Translations under genes and position numbers: made by a program
Shown: in pieces, positions 1-7,835 of the stretch
Layout of the letters: each line of letters begins with the position of its first letter
Position numbering within the stretch: the first letter of the stretch is position 1
NCBI GenBank assembly: GCA_041397365.1
Contig: JAWKWT010000001.1
Location: 248,001 to 312,000, forward strand
Direction of reading: 5' to 3'
Source of the DNA: P52-10 sp041397365
Lineage (GTDB): Bacteria; Pseudomonadota; Alphaproteobacteria; Rhizobiales; Xanthobacteraceae
DNA length: 64,000 nt
Notes under the pieces: generated by a model
The model's database searches: none
What the model was told of the DNA's origin: nothing
Seen by the model: the letters and a program-made list of their open reading frames with translations, nothing else

Positions 1-285
1 TTCTGCCCGTCAATGTTCATCGCGCAGGAGCCGCACACGCCCTCGCGGCAGGAGCGGCGGAAGGTCAGCGTCGGGTCGACGTTGTTCTTGATCCAGATCA
101 GCGCGTCGAGATCATCGGCCCGCAATCGGACAGGTTCACTGATAGGTGTCCACCTGCGGGTTCTTCCCGTCGTCCGGATTCCAGCGATAGACGCGAAACT
201 CGCGGGTCTCGCCGGCACCGGCCGGCTTCGGCCAGGCCTTGCCTTCCGTGACCTTGGAATTTTTCGGCAGTGCGAATTGGACCAT
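1..285 (-). CDS. sdhB: Succinate dehydrogenase iron-sulfur subunit SdhB (N-terminal part, cut by window edge, two frameshifts)
   Basis: This is the Fe-S subunit of complex II, which passes electrons from SdhA to ubiquinone. Translation from the ATG at 285 starts MVQFALPKNSKVTEG and runs to NPQVDTYQ, then meets TGA at 138-136. Restoring one base there and another near 110-113 recovers NLSDCGPM, then LDALIWIKNNVDPT, then TFRRSCREGVCGSCAMNI. That last stretch holds the CxxxxCGxC cluster of the [2Fe-2S] domain. The gene continues beyond position 1 and follows sdhA by 25 bp. Two single-base losses in a conserved, normally essential gene suggest sequence error rather than a true pseudogene. Confidence 0.9.
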
Positions 286-310
286 GGCGCGTTCCTGACA
301 GGCGTTTGGC

Positions 311-2146
311 TTAGTACACGCGCGCCTTCGGCGCGATGTACTGGACTTCGTTGGTCATCGTGTAGTCGTGCACCGGACGATACTCGATCGTCACCTTGCC
401 GGTGTCCTCGAACCACGCCAGCGTGTGCTTCATCCAGTTGGCGTCGTCGCGGTCGGCGTAATCCTCGCGGGCATGCGCGCCGCGGCTCTCGGTGCGGTTC
501 GCCGCCGAATTCATCGTCACGACCGCCTGGCCGATCAGATTGTCGAATTCCAGCGTCTCGACGAGATCGGTGTTCCAAATCAGCGAGCGGTCCGTGGTCG
601 CCAGATCGCCGACGCCGGAATAGACCTCGTTGATGAGCTTGACGCCTTCGTTCAGCACCTCGCCGGTGCGGAACACCGCGCAATTAGTCTGCATCACCTT
701 CTGCATCTCCGCGCGCAGCTTCGCGGTCGGCGTGCCGCCGGAGGCGTAGCGGTATTTGTCGAGCCGGCTCAGCGACAATTCTGCGGAATTGGAGGGCAGC
801 TCCGGCTGCTTCGCATTCGGCTCCAGCTTCTCGGCGCAGCGCAGCGCGGCGGCGCGGCCGAACACCACCAGATCGATCAGCGAGTTGGAGCCGAGACGAT
901 TGGCGCCATGCACCGACACGCAGGCCGCCTCGCCGACCGCCATCAGGCCCGGAACGACGAAATTGTCGTCGCCGTTCTTGCGGGTGACGACTTCGGCGTG
1001 GAAGTTGGTCTGGATGCCGCCCATGTTGTAGTGGACCGTCGGCACGATCGGGATCGGCTCGCGCGTGACATCGACGCCGGCGAAGATCTTCGCCGATTCG
1101 GAGATGCCGGGCAGGCGCTCATGCAGCACCGCCGGATCGAGATGGTCGAGATGCAGGAAGATGTGGTCCTTGTTCTTGCCGACGCCGCGGCCTTCGCGAA
1201 TCTCGATCGTCATCGCGCGGGAGACGACGTCGCGCGAGGCGAGGTCCTTCGCCGACGGCGCATAGCGCTCCATGAAGCGCTCGCCGTCATTGTTGACGAG
1301 ATAGCCGCCCTCGCCGCGCGCGCCCTCGGTGACGAGACAGCCCGAGCCGTAGATGCCGGTCGGATGGAACTGGATGAACTCCATGTCCTGCAACGGCAGG
1401 CCGGCGCGCAGCACCATGGCGTTGCCGTCGCCGGTGCAGGTGTGCGCGGAGGTGCAGGAGGCATAGGCGCGGCCATAACCGCCCGTCGCCAGAATGACGG
1501 TCTGCGCCCGAAAACGATGCAGCGTGCCGTCGTCGAGCTTCAGCGCGATGACGCCGCGGCAGGCACCCTCGCTGTCCATGATGAGATCGATGGCGAAGAA
1601 CTCGATGAAGAATTCGGCCGAGTGCCGTAGGGCCTGGCCGTACATCGTGTGCAGCATCGCGTGGCCGGTGCGGTCGGCCGCCGCGCAGGTGCGCTGCGCC
1701 TGGGCCTTGCCGTAATCCATCGTCATGCCGCCGAACGGCCGCTGATAGATCCGCCCGTCCTCGGTCCGCGAGAACGGCACGCCCCAATGCTCAAGCTCGT
1801 ACACGGCTTCCGGCGCGTTGCGCACCATGTATTCGATCGCGTCCTGGTCGCCGAGCCAGTCCGACCCCTTGACGGTGTCGTACATATGCCAGCGCCAATT
1901 GTCCTCGTGCATGTTGCCGAGCGCCGCCGAGATGCCGCCCTGCGCCGCCACAGTGTGGGAGCGCGTCGGGAAAACCTTGGTGATGCAGGCGGTGCGCAGG
2001 CCCGCCTCGCTGCAACCGACCGTCGCGCGCAGGCCCGCGCCGCCGGCGCCGACCACGACCACGTCATAGGTGTGATCCTCGAAGGTGTAAGCGCGGCCGT
2101 TCACATGTGGCGCGCCATTGCCCTGAGCGCCATTACCCTGAGCCAT
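311..2146 (-). CDS. sdhA: Succinate dehydrogenase flavoprotein subunit SdhA
   Basis: This is the catalytic flavoprotein of complex II and oxidises succinate to fumarate on the cytoplasmic face of the inner membrane. The 611 residues match the usual length. An N-terminal FAD-binding Rossmann motif VVGAGGAGLRA lies near residue 31, and the covalent-FAD histidine sits in SHTVAAQGG (about residue 64). Further conserved blocks are GGYGRAY, QFHPTG, VHYNMGG, GANRLGSNSLID and the active-site arginine segment REDYADRDD. The gene sits 3 bp after sdhD and 25 bp before sdhB, so it belongs to an sdhCDAB transcript. Confidence 0.98.
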   Translation of the reverse strand: MAQGNGAQGNGAPHVNGRAYTFEDHTYDVVVVGAGGAGLRATVGCSEAGLRTACITKVFPTRSHTVAAQGGISAALGNMHEDNWRWHMYDTVKGSDWLGDQDAIEYMVRNAPEAVYELEHWGVPFSRTEDGRIYQRPFGGMTMDYGKAQAQRTCAAADRTGHAMLHTMYGQALRHSAEFFIEFFAIDLIMDSEGACRGVIALKLDDGTLHRFRAQTVILATGGYGRAYASCTSAHTCTGDGNAMVLRAGLPLQDMEFIQFHPTGIYGSGCLVTEGARGEGGYLVNNDGERFMERYAPSAKDLASRDVVSRAMTIEIREGRGVGKNKDHIFLHLDHLDPAVLHERLPGISESAKIFAGVDVTREPIPIVPTVHYNMGGIQTNFHAEVVTRKNGDDNFVVPGLMAVGEAACVSVHGANRLGSNSLIDLVVFGRAAALRCAEKLEPNAKQPELPSNSAELSLSRLDKYRYASGGTPTAKLRAEMQKVMQTNCAVFRTGEVLNEGVKLINEVYSGVGDLATTDRSLIWNTDLVETLEFDNLIGQAVVTMNSAANRTESRGAHAREDYADRDDANWMKHTLAWFEDTGKVTIEYRPVHDYTMTNEVQYIAPKARVY

Positions 2147-2149
2147 GTA

Positions 2150-2545
2150 TCAGACTCCGAAAGACAGTTTGAGGATGGCGTAGATCGCGGACAACGCCAC
2201 CACCGCCGAAAAGAAATTGTTGGCGATGATCGACACGAGCTTCAGCCGCTCCTCGTGGACGTAGTCCTCGATCACGACCTGCATGCCGATCTTCATGTGC
2301 CAGACACCGGCGATCACGAACAGCGCCAGCACGATGGCGACGATCGGCGAGCCGAGAATCTGCACGGCGGCGGCGTGATTGCGGCCCATCACCGTCATCA
2401 CGATCACGATCATCGGAATGATGAGCAGGATCATGGCGATCGCGGTGAGCCGCTGACGCCAGAAATCGCCCGTTCCCGAATGCGCCGAACCGAGACGGCG
2501 GACGCGGCCGAGCGGCGTCCGCATCGAGGTTTTCGAGCCGCTCAT
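2150..2545 (-). CDS. sdhD: Succinate dehydrogenase membrane anchor SdhD
   Basis: This is one of two hydrophobic anchors of complex II that hold heme b and the quinone site. The 131-residue protein has three predicted membrane segments (about 34-53, 66-84 and 107-128). The WHMKIGMQVVIEDYV segment carries the heme-ligand histidine and the Asp-Tyr quinone-site pair typical of SdhD. The ATG at 2545 overlaps the sdhC stop by 4 bp (ATGA), which indicates translational coupling and fixes the start. The longer upstream frame is only sdhC read in another phase. Confidence 0.95.
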   Translation of the reverse strand: MSGSKTSMRTPLGRVRRLGSAHSGTGDFWRQRLTAIAMILLIIPMIVIVMTVMGRNHAAAVQILGSPIVAIVLALFVIAGVWHMKIGMQVVIEDYVHEERLKLVSIIANNFFSAVVALSAIYAILKLSFGV

Positions 2546-2937
2546 CGCAGACCTCCCGCAGCAAAGACGATCACCCAGAGCAGGATCGTGAGCACGATCG
2601 AGCCGATCAGCGCCGCGCGTGTCAGCCATTCGCGCTCGTTCGGGCCGAACCCGTAGCCGAGGTCCCACACCAGATGCCGGGCTCCGCCCAGGAGATGATG
2701 GATCAGCGCCCATGTGTAGCCGAACAGGATCAGCCGTCCGATCCAGCTTCCGGCGAATGCCTGGAAGGAGGAATGCGCGCCGGGCCCCGCCGCGGTGGCC
2801 AGAAGCCACCAGACGAGCAGCAGGGTGCCGGCATAAAGCGCGATCCCGGTGATGCGATGGACGATCGACATGGCCATCGTCAGCGTCCAGCGATAGGTCA
2901 TGAAGGGAGAAAGCGGACGTTGTATCTGCGGTGCCAT
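2542..2937 (-). CDS. sdhC: Succinate dehydrogenase cytochrome b556 subunit SdhC
   Basis: This is the first gene of the sdh operon and encodes a complex II anchor. The chosen ATG at 2937 gives 131 residues beginning MAPQIQRPLSP, which matches how family members begin. Upstream in-frame ATGs at 2982 and 3024 would add about 15-29 residues without family support. Three membrane segments are visible. SIVHRITG holds the conserved quinone-site Ser and Arg, and HHLLGGARHLVWD holds the heme histidine. An AGGG ribosome-binding remnant lies about 8 bp upstream. Confidence 0.93.
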   Translation of the reverse strand: MAPQIQRPLSPFMTYRWTLTMAMSIVHRITGIALYAGTLLLVWWLLATAAGPGAHSSFQAFAGSWIGRLILFGYTWALIHHLLGGARHLVWDLGYGFGPNEREWLTRAALIGSIVLTILLWVIVFAAGGLR

Positions 2938-3236
2938 CTCGAACCCTGGCTTGGCCTGAACCGTGAGAATATTCCGGCGCATGGCGCGCCAAAAGCCGTG
3001 CGGCGACGGAAGATGCCACCTCAATCGGCAACCTTCTCTTACGAATTCGAGGACATCAGCGCAACGGCGATTTGAACCCGTCTAAAGTTTGTCGGACTTG
3101 CAGATTTGCGTGGTCCGGCAACGCGATATTGCAGAGCAATATCAATGGCCGCCATTGACAGAGGCTCGCCTAACATGCACGCCCTGTCCTCTTCCGCCTC
3201 CTGCGCATGCGCAGCGGCTCTTCCGGCATTTCTCCC
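2938..3236. other. Divergent intergenic region between sdhC and the TauE-like gene
   Basis: About 300 bp separate the sdh operon (leftward) from the exporter gene (rightward), so both promoters should lie here. The stretch is less GC-rich than its surroundings. The one clear structure is the inverted repeat at 3125-3143, described separately. No convincing small gene was found. Confidence 0.6.
3125..3143. promoter_or_regulatory. Perfect inverted repeat, candidate operator
   Basis: GATATTGC, three bases (AGA), then GCAATATC form a perfect 8-bp dyad. It sits about 94 bp before the TauE-like start codon and about 190 bp before sdhC. No U-run follows on either strand, so an operator is more likely than a terminator. 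The cognate regulator is unknown. Confidence 0.4.
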
Positions 3237-4091
3237 ATGACTGCAACCATCGTCTCGTCCGAACTGATCTGGCTCGCCGCCGTCCTTTTGGTCGCCGGCG
3301 CGCTGACGGGCTTTTTCGCCGGCCTGTTCGGCGTCGGCGGCGGGGCCATCGTCATTCCGGTGATCTATGAGGTTTTCCGCGTGATCGGCGTGCCCGAGGA
3401 GGTGCTGATGCCGCTCTGCGTCGGCACCTCGCTGGCGGTGATCGTTCCCACCTCGATCAGTTCGTTCATGGCGCATCGGCGGCGCGGCGCGGTCGATCTT
3501 TCGGTGCTGCGGCGCTGGGCGGTGCCAGTGGTGGTCGGCGTGATTCTCGGCAGCTACATTGCGCGTTTTGCGCCGGAACAGCTTTTCAAGATCGTTTTCG
3601 TCGCCATCGCCGGCATCTCGACGATCCGGCTGCTGTTCGCGCGCGACAATTGGCGGCTCGGCGAAGATTTTCCGAAAGGACCGCTGATGAGCTTTTACGG
3701 CTTCATCACCGGCCTGTTGTCCACCTTGATGGGGATCGGCGGCGGCCAGCTCTCCAACCTGTTCATGATGTTCTATGGACGGCCGATCCATCAGGCCATC
3801 GCCACCTCCTCCGGGCTCGGCGTGCTGATCTCGATCCCGGCGACGATCGGCTACATCTATGCCGGCTGGGGCAAGGCGGCCGCCTTTCCGGACGTGACCG
3901 CGCTGCAATTCCCGTTCGCGATCGGCTACGTCTCGCTGATCGGCGCGGCCCTCATCATGCCGACCAGCGCGCTGGTCGCTCCGCTCGGCGCGCGCCTCGC
4001 CCATCGCATGAGCAAGCGGCAATTGGAGATCGGCTTCGGCCTGTTCCTGATGACGGTGAGCCTGCGCTTCCTCATCAGCCTCATCTGGTAG
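3237..4091 (+). CDS. Sulfite exporter TauE/SafE family membrane protein
   Basis: This is a predicted inner-membrane anion exporter of the TauE/SafE (formerly DUF81) family, whose members move sulfite, sulfoacetate or similar organosulfur anions. The 284-residue protein has about eight hydrophobic segments and two family glycine signatures, FAGLFGVGGGAIVIP near the N-terminus and LMGIGGGQLSNLF in the middle, reflecting an internal duplication. The ATG at 3237 gives the usual start just before the first membrane segment. An upstream in-frame ATG at 3207 would add ten polar residues. It is a single gene with no sulfonate genes nearby, so the substrate cannot be stated. Confidence 0.85.
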   Translation: MTATIVSSELIWLAAVLLVAGALTGFFAGLFGVGGGAIVIPVIYEVFRVIGVPEEVLMPLCVGTSLAVIVPTSISSFMAHRRRGAVDLSVLRRWAVPVVVGVILGSYIARFAPEQLFKIVFVAIAGISTIRLLFARDNWRLGEDFPKGPLMSFYGFITGLLSTLMGIGGGQLSNLFMMFYGRPIHQAIATSSGLGVLISIPATIGYIYAGWGKAAAFPDVTALQFPFAIGYVSLIGAALIMPTSALVAPLGARLAHRMSKRQLEIGFGLFLMTVSLRFLISLIW

Positions 4092-4109
4092 AAGGCGAGG
4101 CCCGCATCC

Positions 4110-4484
4110 TCACAGCGGCGGCGGCGGTCCGAAGAATCCGACGACGCTCTGAATCTTGCCGTCGCGAAACTCGACGATGTCGAGCCCTTCGGGCAGCGGC
4201 GGGCCGTTCGATTCCAGCCGCCACGAAAACCGCGCGCAGTGATTGTGATGGTCGACCGCGCTGGTGCGGACGATGCGCGCGCCGGGAAACTGCTGCCGCA
4301 TCGCGCCGATATGGGCGACGAGGTTCTGCCGGCCTTCGACATGCCCCAGCTGGTCGGTATAGGTCGCGCGCTCCGCCCAGACGTCCTGCAACAGGGCTGC
4401 GCGTTGCGCCGGGTCGTCCTCGCCCCAGGCCGCGCAATAGGTATCGATCATCTTCGTCAGCGTCTCGGTGTTCATCTGCGTCAT
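4110..4484 (-). CDS. SnoaL/NTF2-like fold protein
   Basis: This small protein (124 residues from the ATG at 4484, MTQMNTETLTKM) has the cone-shaped NTF2-like pattern. An N-terminal helix with YCAAWGEDDPAQR is followed by a DVWAERATYTD strand, an LVAHIGAMRQQFPGARI helix-strand and terminal strands ending VVGFFGPPPP. Family members act as isomerases, hydrolases or binding proteins, so no reaction can be assigned. It starts 11 bp downstream of the malonyl-CoA synthetase stop and is probably co-transcribed. An upstream in-frame start at 4526 would overlap that gene and is not favoured. Confidence 0.75.
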   Translation of the reverse strand: MTQMNTETLTKMIDTYCAAWGEDDPAQRAALLQDVWAERATYTDQLGHVEGRQNLVAHIGAMRQQFPGARIVRTSAVDHHNHCARFSWRLESNGPPLPEGLDIVEFRDGKIQSVVGFFGPPPPL

Positions 4485-4494
4485 GCCCCTTGCG

Positions 4495-6015
4495 TCAGCC
4501 GCCGGCGTAAATCCCGGCATAGGCATCGCGCAGAATATTCTTCTGCACCTTGCCCATGGTGTTGCGCGGCAGATCGTCGACGAAGATCACCCGCTTCGGC
4601 ATCTTGAATTTCGCGAGCCGCCCGTCCAGCGCCTTGATGATTGCAGCTTCGTCCAGCGCCGCCGCCTTGTCCTTGACCACGACCGCCGTGACGCCCTCGC
4701 CGAAATCGGTGTGCGGCACGCCGATGACGGCGCTTTCGACCACGCCCGGCAGCGCGTCGATCTCCTCCTCGACTTCCTTCGGATAGACGTTGAAGCCGCC
4801 GGAAATCACCAGATCCTTGCCGCGGCCGAGAATATGCACATAGCCGCGCTCATCGATCTTGCCGAGATCGCCGGTGATGAAGAAACCGTCGTCGCGGAAC
4901 TCGGCCTTGGTCTTTTCCGGCATGCGCCAGTAGCCCTTGAACACGTTCGGCCCCTTGACCTCGATCATGCCGATGGTCTCGCGGCCAAGCTCCTTGCCGC
5001 TGTCGGGGTCGGTGATGCGGACCGACACGCCCGGCAGCGGGAACCCGACCGCGCCCGGCACGCGGTCGCCCTCATAGGGGTTCGAGGTGTTCATGTTGGT
5101 CTCGGTCATGCCGTAGCGTTCGAGAATGCCGTGGCCGGTGCGCGCCGACCATTCGCGATGCGTCTCCGCCAGCAGCGGCGCCGAGCCGGAAATGAAGACG
5201 CGCATGTTCTTTGTCGCCTCCTTTGTCAGGCCCGCCTGCTGAAGCAGGCGAACGTAGAAGGTCGGCACGCCCATCAAAGCGGTGGCGCGCGGCATCAGCT
5301 TCAGCACCTCCGCCGCGTCGAATTTTTCGCGAAAGATCATCGAGGCGCGCGCGAACAGGGTGACGTTGCTCGCCACGAACAGGCCGTGCGTGTGATAGAT
5401 CGGCAGCGCGTGGATCAGCACGTCCTTGTCGGTGAAGCGCCAGTAATCGACCAGCACCAGCGAGTTCGACGCAAGATTGTCGTGCGACAGCATCGCGCCC
5501 TTCGAGCGGCCGGTGGTGCCGGAGGTGTAGAGGATCGCGGCGAGATCGTCGCCGCTGCGCGGAACGGTCGCGAACGCCGCCTTCTGCTTCGCCGCCCCGT
5601 CCGTGAGCGAACCTTGGCCTGCCGGATCGAGCGTATCGACCTTCGCATTCACCTTCGCCGCAAGCGCGCCGATGCCGTCGGCCTTCGACGGATCGCAGAC
5701 GATCAGCGACGGCTCGGCGTCGGTGATGAAATAATCGAGTTCGTTCAGCGTATAGGCGGTGTTGAGCGGCAGATAGACCGCGCCGACTCGCACGGTGGCG
5801 AGATACAGCACCAGCGCCGGCACCGATTTCTCCGCCTGCACCGCCACCCGGTCCCCAACCTTGACGCCGCGGCCGACGAGATAATTGGCGATCTGCCCGG
5901 ACAGGGCGATGAGATCGGCATAGGAGACCTGCCCGCCATCCGGCGTCTCGATCGCGAGCTTGCCGGGGTCCTTCAGATCGTCGAACAGGCGGGAAAACAG
6001 ATTTGCGTCGGTCAT
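4495..6015 (-). CDS. matB: Malonyl-CoA synthetase (MatB)
   Basis: This acyl-adenylate enzyme forms malonyl-CoA from malonate, ATP and CoA in the cytoplasm. The 506 residues match the family length, and the sequence resembles Rhodopseudomonas MatB closely. Visible features are the P-loop YTSGTTGRSKG (about 163-173), HALPIYHTHGLF, FISGSAPL, ERYGMTETNM, the hinge GRGKDLVISGGFNVYP, and the acylatable catalytic lysine in PRNTMGKVQK near the C-terminus. No malonyl-CoA decarboxylase (matA) or malonate carrier (matC) lies beside it, so it may serve scavenging of malonate or methylmalonate. Confidence 0.93.
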   Translation of the reverse strand: MTDANLFSRLFDDLKDPGKLAIETPDGGQVSYADLIALSGQIANYLVGRGVKVGDRVAVQAEKSVPALVLYLATVRVGAVYLPLNTAYTLNELDYFITDAEPSLIVCDPSKADGIGALAAKVNAKVDTLDPAGQGSLTDGAAKQKAAFATVPRSGDDLAAILYTSGTTGRSKGAMLSHDNLASNSLVLVDYWRFTDKDVLIHALPIYHTHGLFVASNVTLFARASMIFREKFDAAEVLKLMPRATALMGVPTFYVRLLQQAGLTKEATKNMRVFISGSAPLLAETHREWSARTGHGILERYGMTETNMNTSNPYEGDRVPGAVGFPLPGVSVRITDPDSGKELGRETIGMIEVKGPNVFKGYWRMPEKTKAEFRDDGFFITGDLGKIDERGYVHILGRGKDLVISGGFNVYPKEVEEEIDALPGVVESAVIGVPHTDFGEGVTAVVVKDKAAALDEAAIIKALDGRLAKFKMPKRVIFVDDLPRNTMGKVQKNILRDAYAGIYAGG

Positions 6016-6259
6016 GATGGTTTCGTGTCGCTGGTTTCGTCCCTGGCCAAGTCCTCGCGTATCCGGGGACGGAGATCAAGCCGGTCCTGCCAGCGGGCCG
6101 GAAAACCGTTCCCCGAGGCAAGCGAAAGACACGGCGGCACGGTCACGGATTTCTGATCCGGAACCAAAGGCCGCGGATGCCGCTCCGATGTAACCCGTGT
6201 AGGCTTTGCGTCGTACAAATATCAGGCGCACGGACCGGACCCGCAGATCGGATTTCTCT

Positions 6260-6892
6260 ATGTCGAGCCTTGCAGCAGGCGACCCGCACGGCACCACGGA
6301 AACGACCGGAAAGGCCGTCCATCCGGTTTGGGTGCGCGTCTGCCACTGGACCAATGCGGCGGCGATGGTCGTCATGGTCATGTCGGGCTGGCAGATCTAC
6401 AACGCCTCGCCGCTGTTCAACTTCGTCTTTCCGCCGGGCGTGACGCTGGGCGGCTGGCTGGGCGGCGGCTTGCTGTGGCATTTCGCGGCGATGTGGCTGC
6501 TGACCGTCAACGGCATCGTCTATGTGATCCTCGGCCTCGCGACCGGCCGCTTCCGCCGCAAGCTGAGCCCACTTAACGCCTCCGGCGTCGTTACGGACGC
6601 CAGGGCGGCTTTGACGGGACGGCTGCGCCATGACGATCTCAGCAAATACAATCAGGTGCAGAAGCTGATGTATGCGGGCATCCTGATCGTCGGCGCGCTG
6701 GTCGTGCTGTCGGGCCTGTCGATCTGGAAGCCGGTGCAATTTCAGTATCTGACCGCGCTGTTCGGCGGCTACGACACCGCGCGCTACGTGCATTTCTTCG
6801 CCATGTCCGCGATCGTGCTGTTCACGATCCTGCACACCGTGATGGCTCTGCTGGTGCCGAAAAGCCTGCGCGCGATGCTGATCGGCCGCTGA
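6260..6892 (+). CDS. Cytochrome b561-type membrane subunit
   Basis: This four- to five-helix membrane cytochrome b has 210 residues from the ATG at 6260 (MSSLAAGDP). VRVCHWTNAAAMVVM carries the first heme histidine. LLWHFAAMWLL, YNQVQKLMYAGI and ARYVHFFAMSAIV supply the remaining histidines. The cytochrome_b_N type fits electron delivery from the quinone pool to a periplasmic enzyme. The next gene starts 17 bp later and encodes an exported molybdopterin protein, so the two probably form a redox pair analogous to the MsrQ-MsrP arrangement, although this subunit looks like a b561 rather than MsrQ. Confidence 0.85.
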   Translation: MSSLAAGDPHGTTETTGKAVHPVWVRVCHWTNAAAMVVMVMSGWQIYNASPLFNFVFPPGVTLGGWLGGGLLWHFAAMWLLTVNGIVYVILGLATGRFRRKLSPLNASGVVTDARAALTGRLRHDDLSKYNQVQKLMYAGILIVGALVVLSGLSIWKPVQFQYLTALFGGYDTARYVHFFAMSAIVLFTILHTVMALLVPKSLRAMLIGR

Positions 6893-6909
6893 GAGGGATA
6901 GGCACCATC

Positions 6910-7689
6910 ATGAAAAGCCCATTTCGCAAAGCCATCGTCGGCGTCGACAAGAGACTGCTCGTGAAGGACGCGCTGCATCTTTTACCGCAGGTCTCGCGGC
7001 GACGCTTCCTCGCCGGCGGCGCGAGCCTCGGCGCGCTGACCCTGCTCACCGGCTGCGACGTCGCCGACGGCGAGACGGCCGAAAAGCTGCTGGCGCATGT
7101 CTCCAAATTCAACGACGCGGTGCAGGCGGCGATCTTCAATCCGAACGCGCTCGCGCCGACCTATCCGGCAAGCGCGATCACCCGCCCCTTCCCGTTCAAC
7201 GCCTATTACGCGCTCGCCGATGCGCCGCAGATCGAGGCTGCGGACTGGAAGCTGGAAATCGCCGGGCTGGTCGAAAACAAGAAGCCGTGGACGCTCGACG
7301 AACTGACCAGACTGCCGCAGGAGACCCAGATCACGCGCCACATCTGCGTCGAAGGCTGGAGCGCGATCGGAAGCTGGACTGGCGTGCGCCTCGGCGACTT
7401 CCTCAAACGGATCGGCGCAGATACGCGCGCGAAATATGTCTGGTTCCGCTGCGCCGAAGGCTACACGACCTCGATCGACATGCAGACGGCGCTGCATCCG
7501 CAGACGCAGATGACGTTCGGCTTCGACGGCCAGACGCTGCCGGTCGCCTATGGCTTCCCGATGAAGGTCCGCATTCCGACGCGGCTCGGCTTCAAGAACC
7601 CCAAATATGTCGTCTCGCTGGATGTCACCAACGACTACAAGGGCGGCTATTGGGAGGACCAGGGCTACAACGACTATTCCGGGCTCTGA
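6910..7689 (+). CDS. Tat-exported molybdopterin-dependent oxidoreductase (SUOX/YedY-like domain)
   Basis: This 259-residue enzyme has a twin-arginine leader SRRRFLAGG at about 33-41, followed by ALTLLTGC, which doubles as a possible lipobox with Cys near residue 52. The mature part is a single oxidoreductase molybdopterin-binding domain. The Mo-ligand cysteine lies in HICVEGWSAIGSW, and other conserved blocks are VWFRCAEGYTTS, AYGFPMKVRIP and GYWEDQGY. It is predicted to act in the periplasm with electrons passing to or from the cytochrome b561 just upstream. The substrate is unknown. Family relatives reduce methionine sulfoxide or oxidise sulfite. Confidence 0.87.
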   Translation: MKSPFRKAIVGVDKRLLVKDALHLLPQVSRRRFLAGGASLGALTLLTGCDVADGETAEKLLAHVSKFNDAVQAAIFNPNALAPTYPASAITRPFPFNAYYALADAPQIEAADWKLEIAGLVENKKPWTLDELTRLPQETQITRHICVEGWSAIGSWTGVRLGDFLKRIGADTRAKYVWFRCAEGYTTSIDMQTALHPQTQMTFGFDGQTLPVAYGFPMKVRIPTRLGFKNPKYVVSLDVTNDYKGGYWEDQGYNDYSGL

Positions 7690-7835
7690 CACCTGTCGCG
7701 GCCGGCGCGGTCCGCCGGCCGGACTTAAAACCCTTGCAATCGGCTCCGAACGCATCTTGCTTGCCAAGCCTGCCCCGGCGCTTTAGCAATCCGCGCGGAA
7801 AACGCGCGACAGCGACAAGGGAAAGGCATTTCAGG

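Noticed and set aside
368..1630. Long open frame (420 codons) on the plus strand opposite sdhA
   Set aside because: High-GC antisense shadow; arginine/alanine-rich composition with no family features, while sdhA on the other strand is certain.
4468..6156. Long open frame (562 codons) opposite matB
   Set aside because: Antisense shadow of matB. The protein has the His/Arg/Ala texture typical of such frames and no domain.
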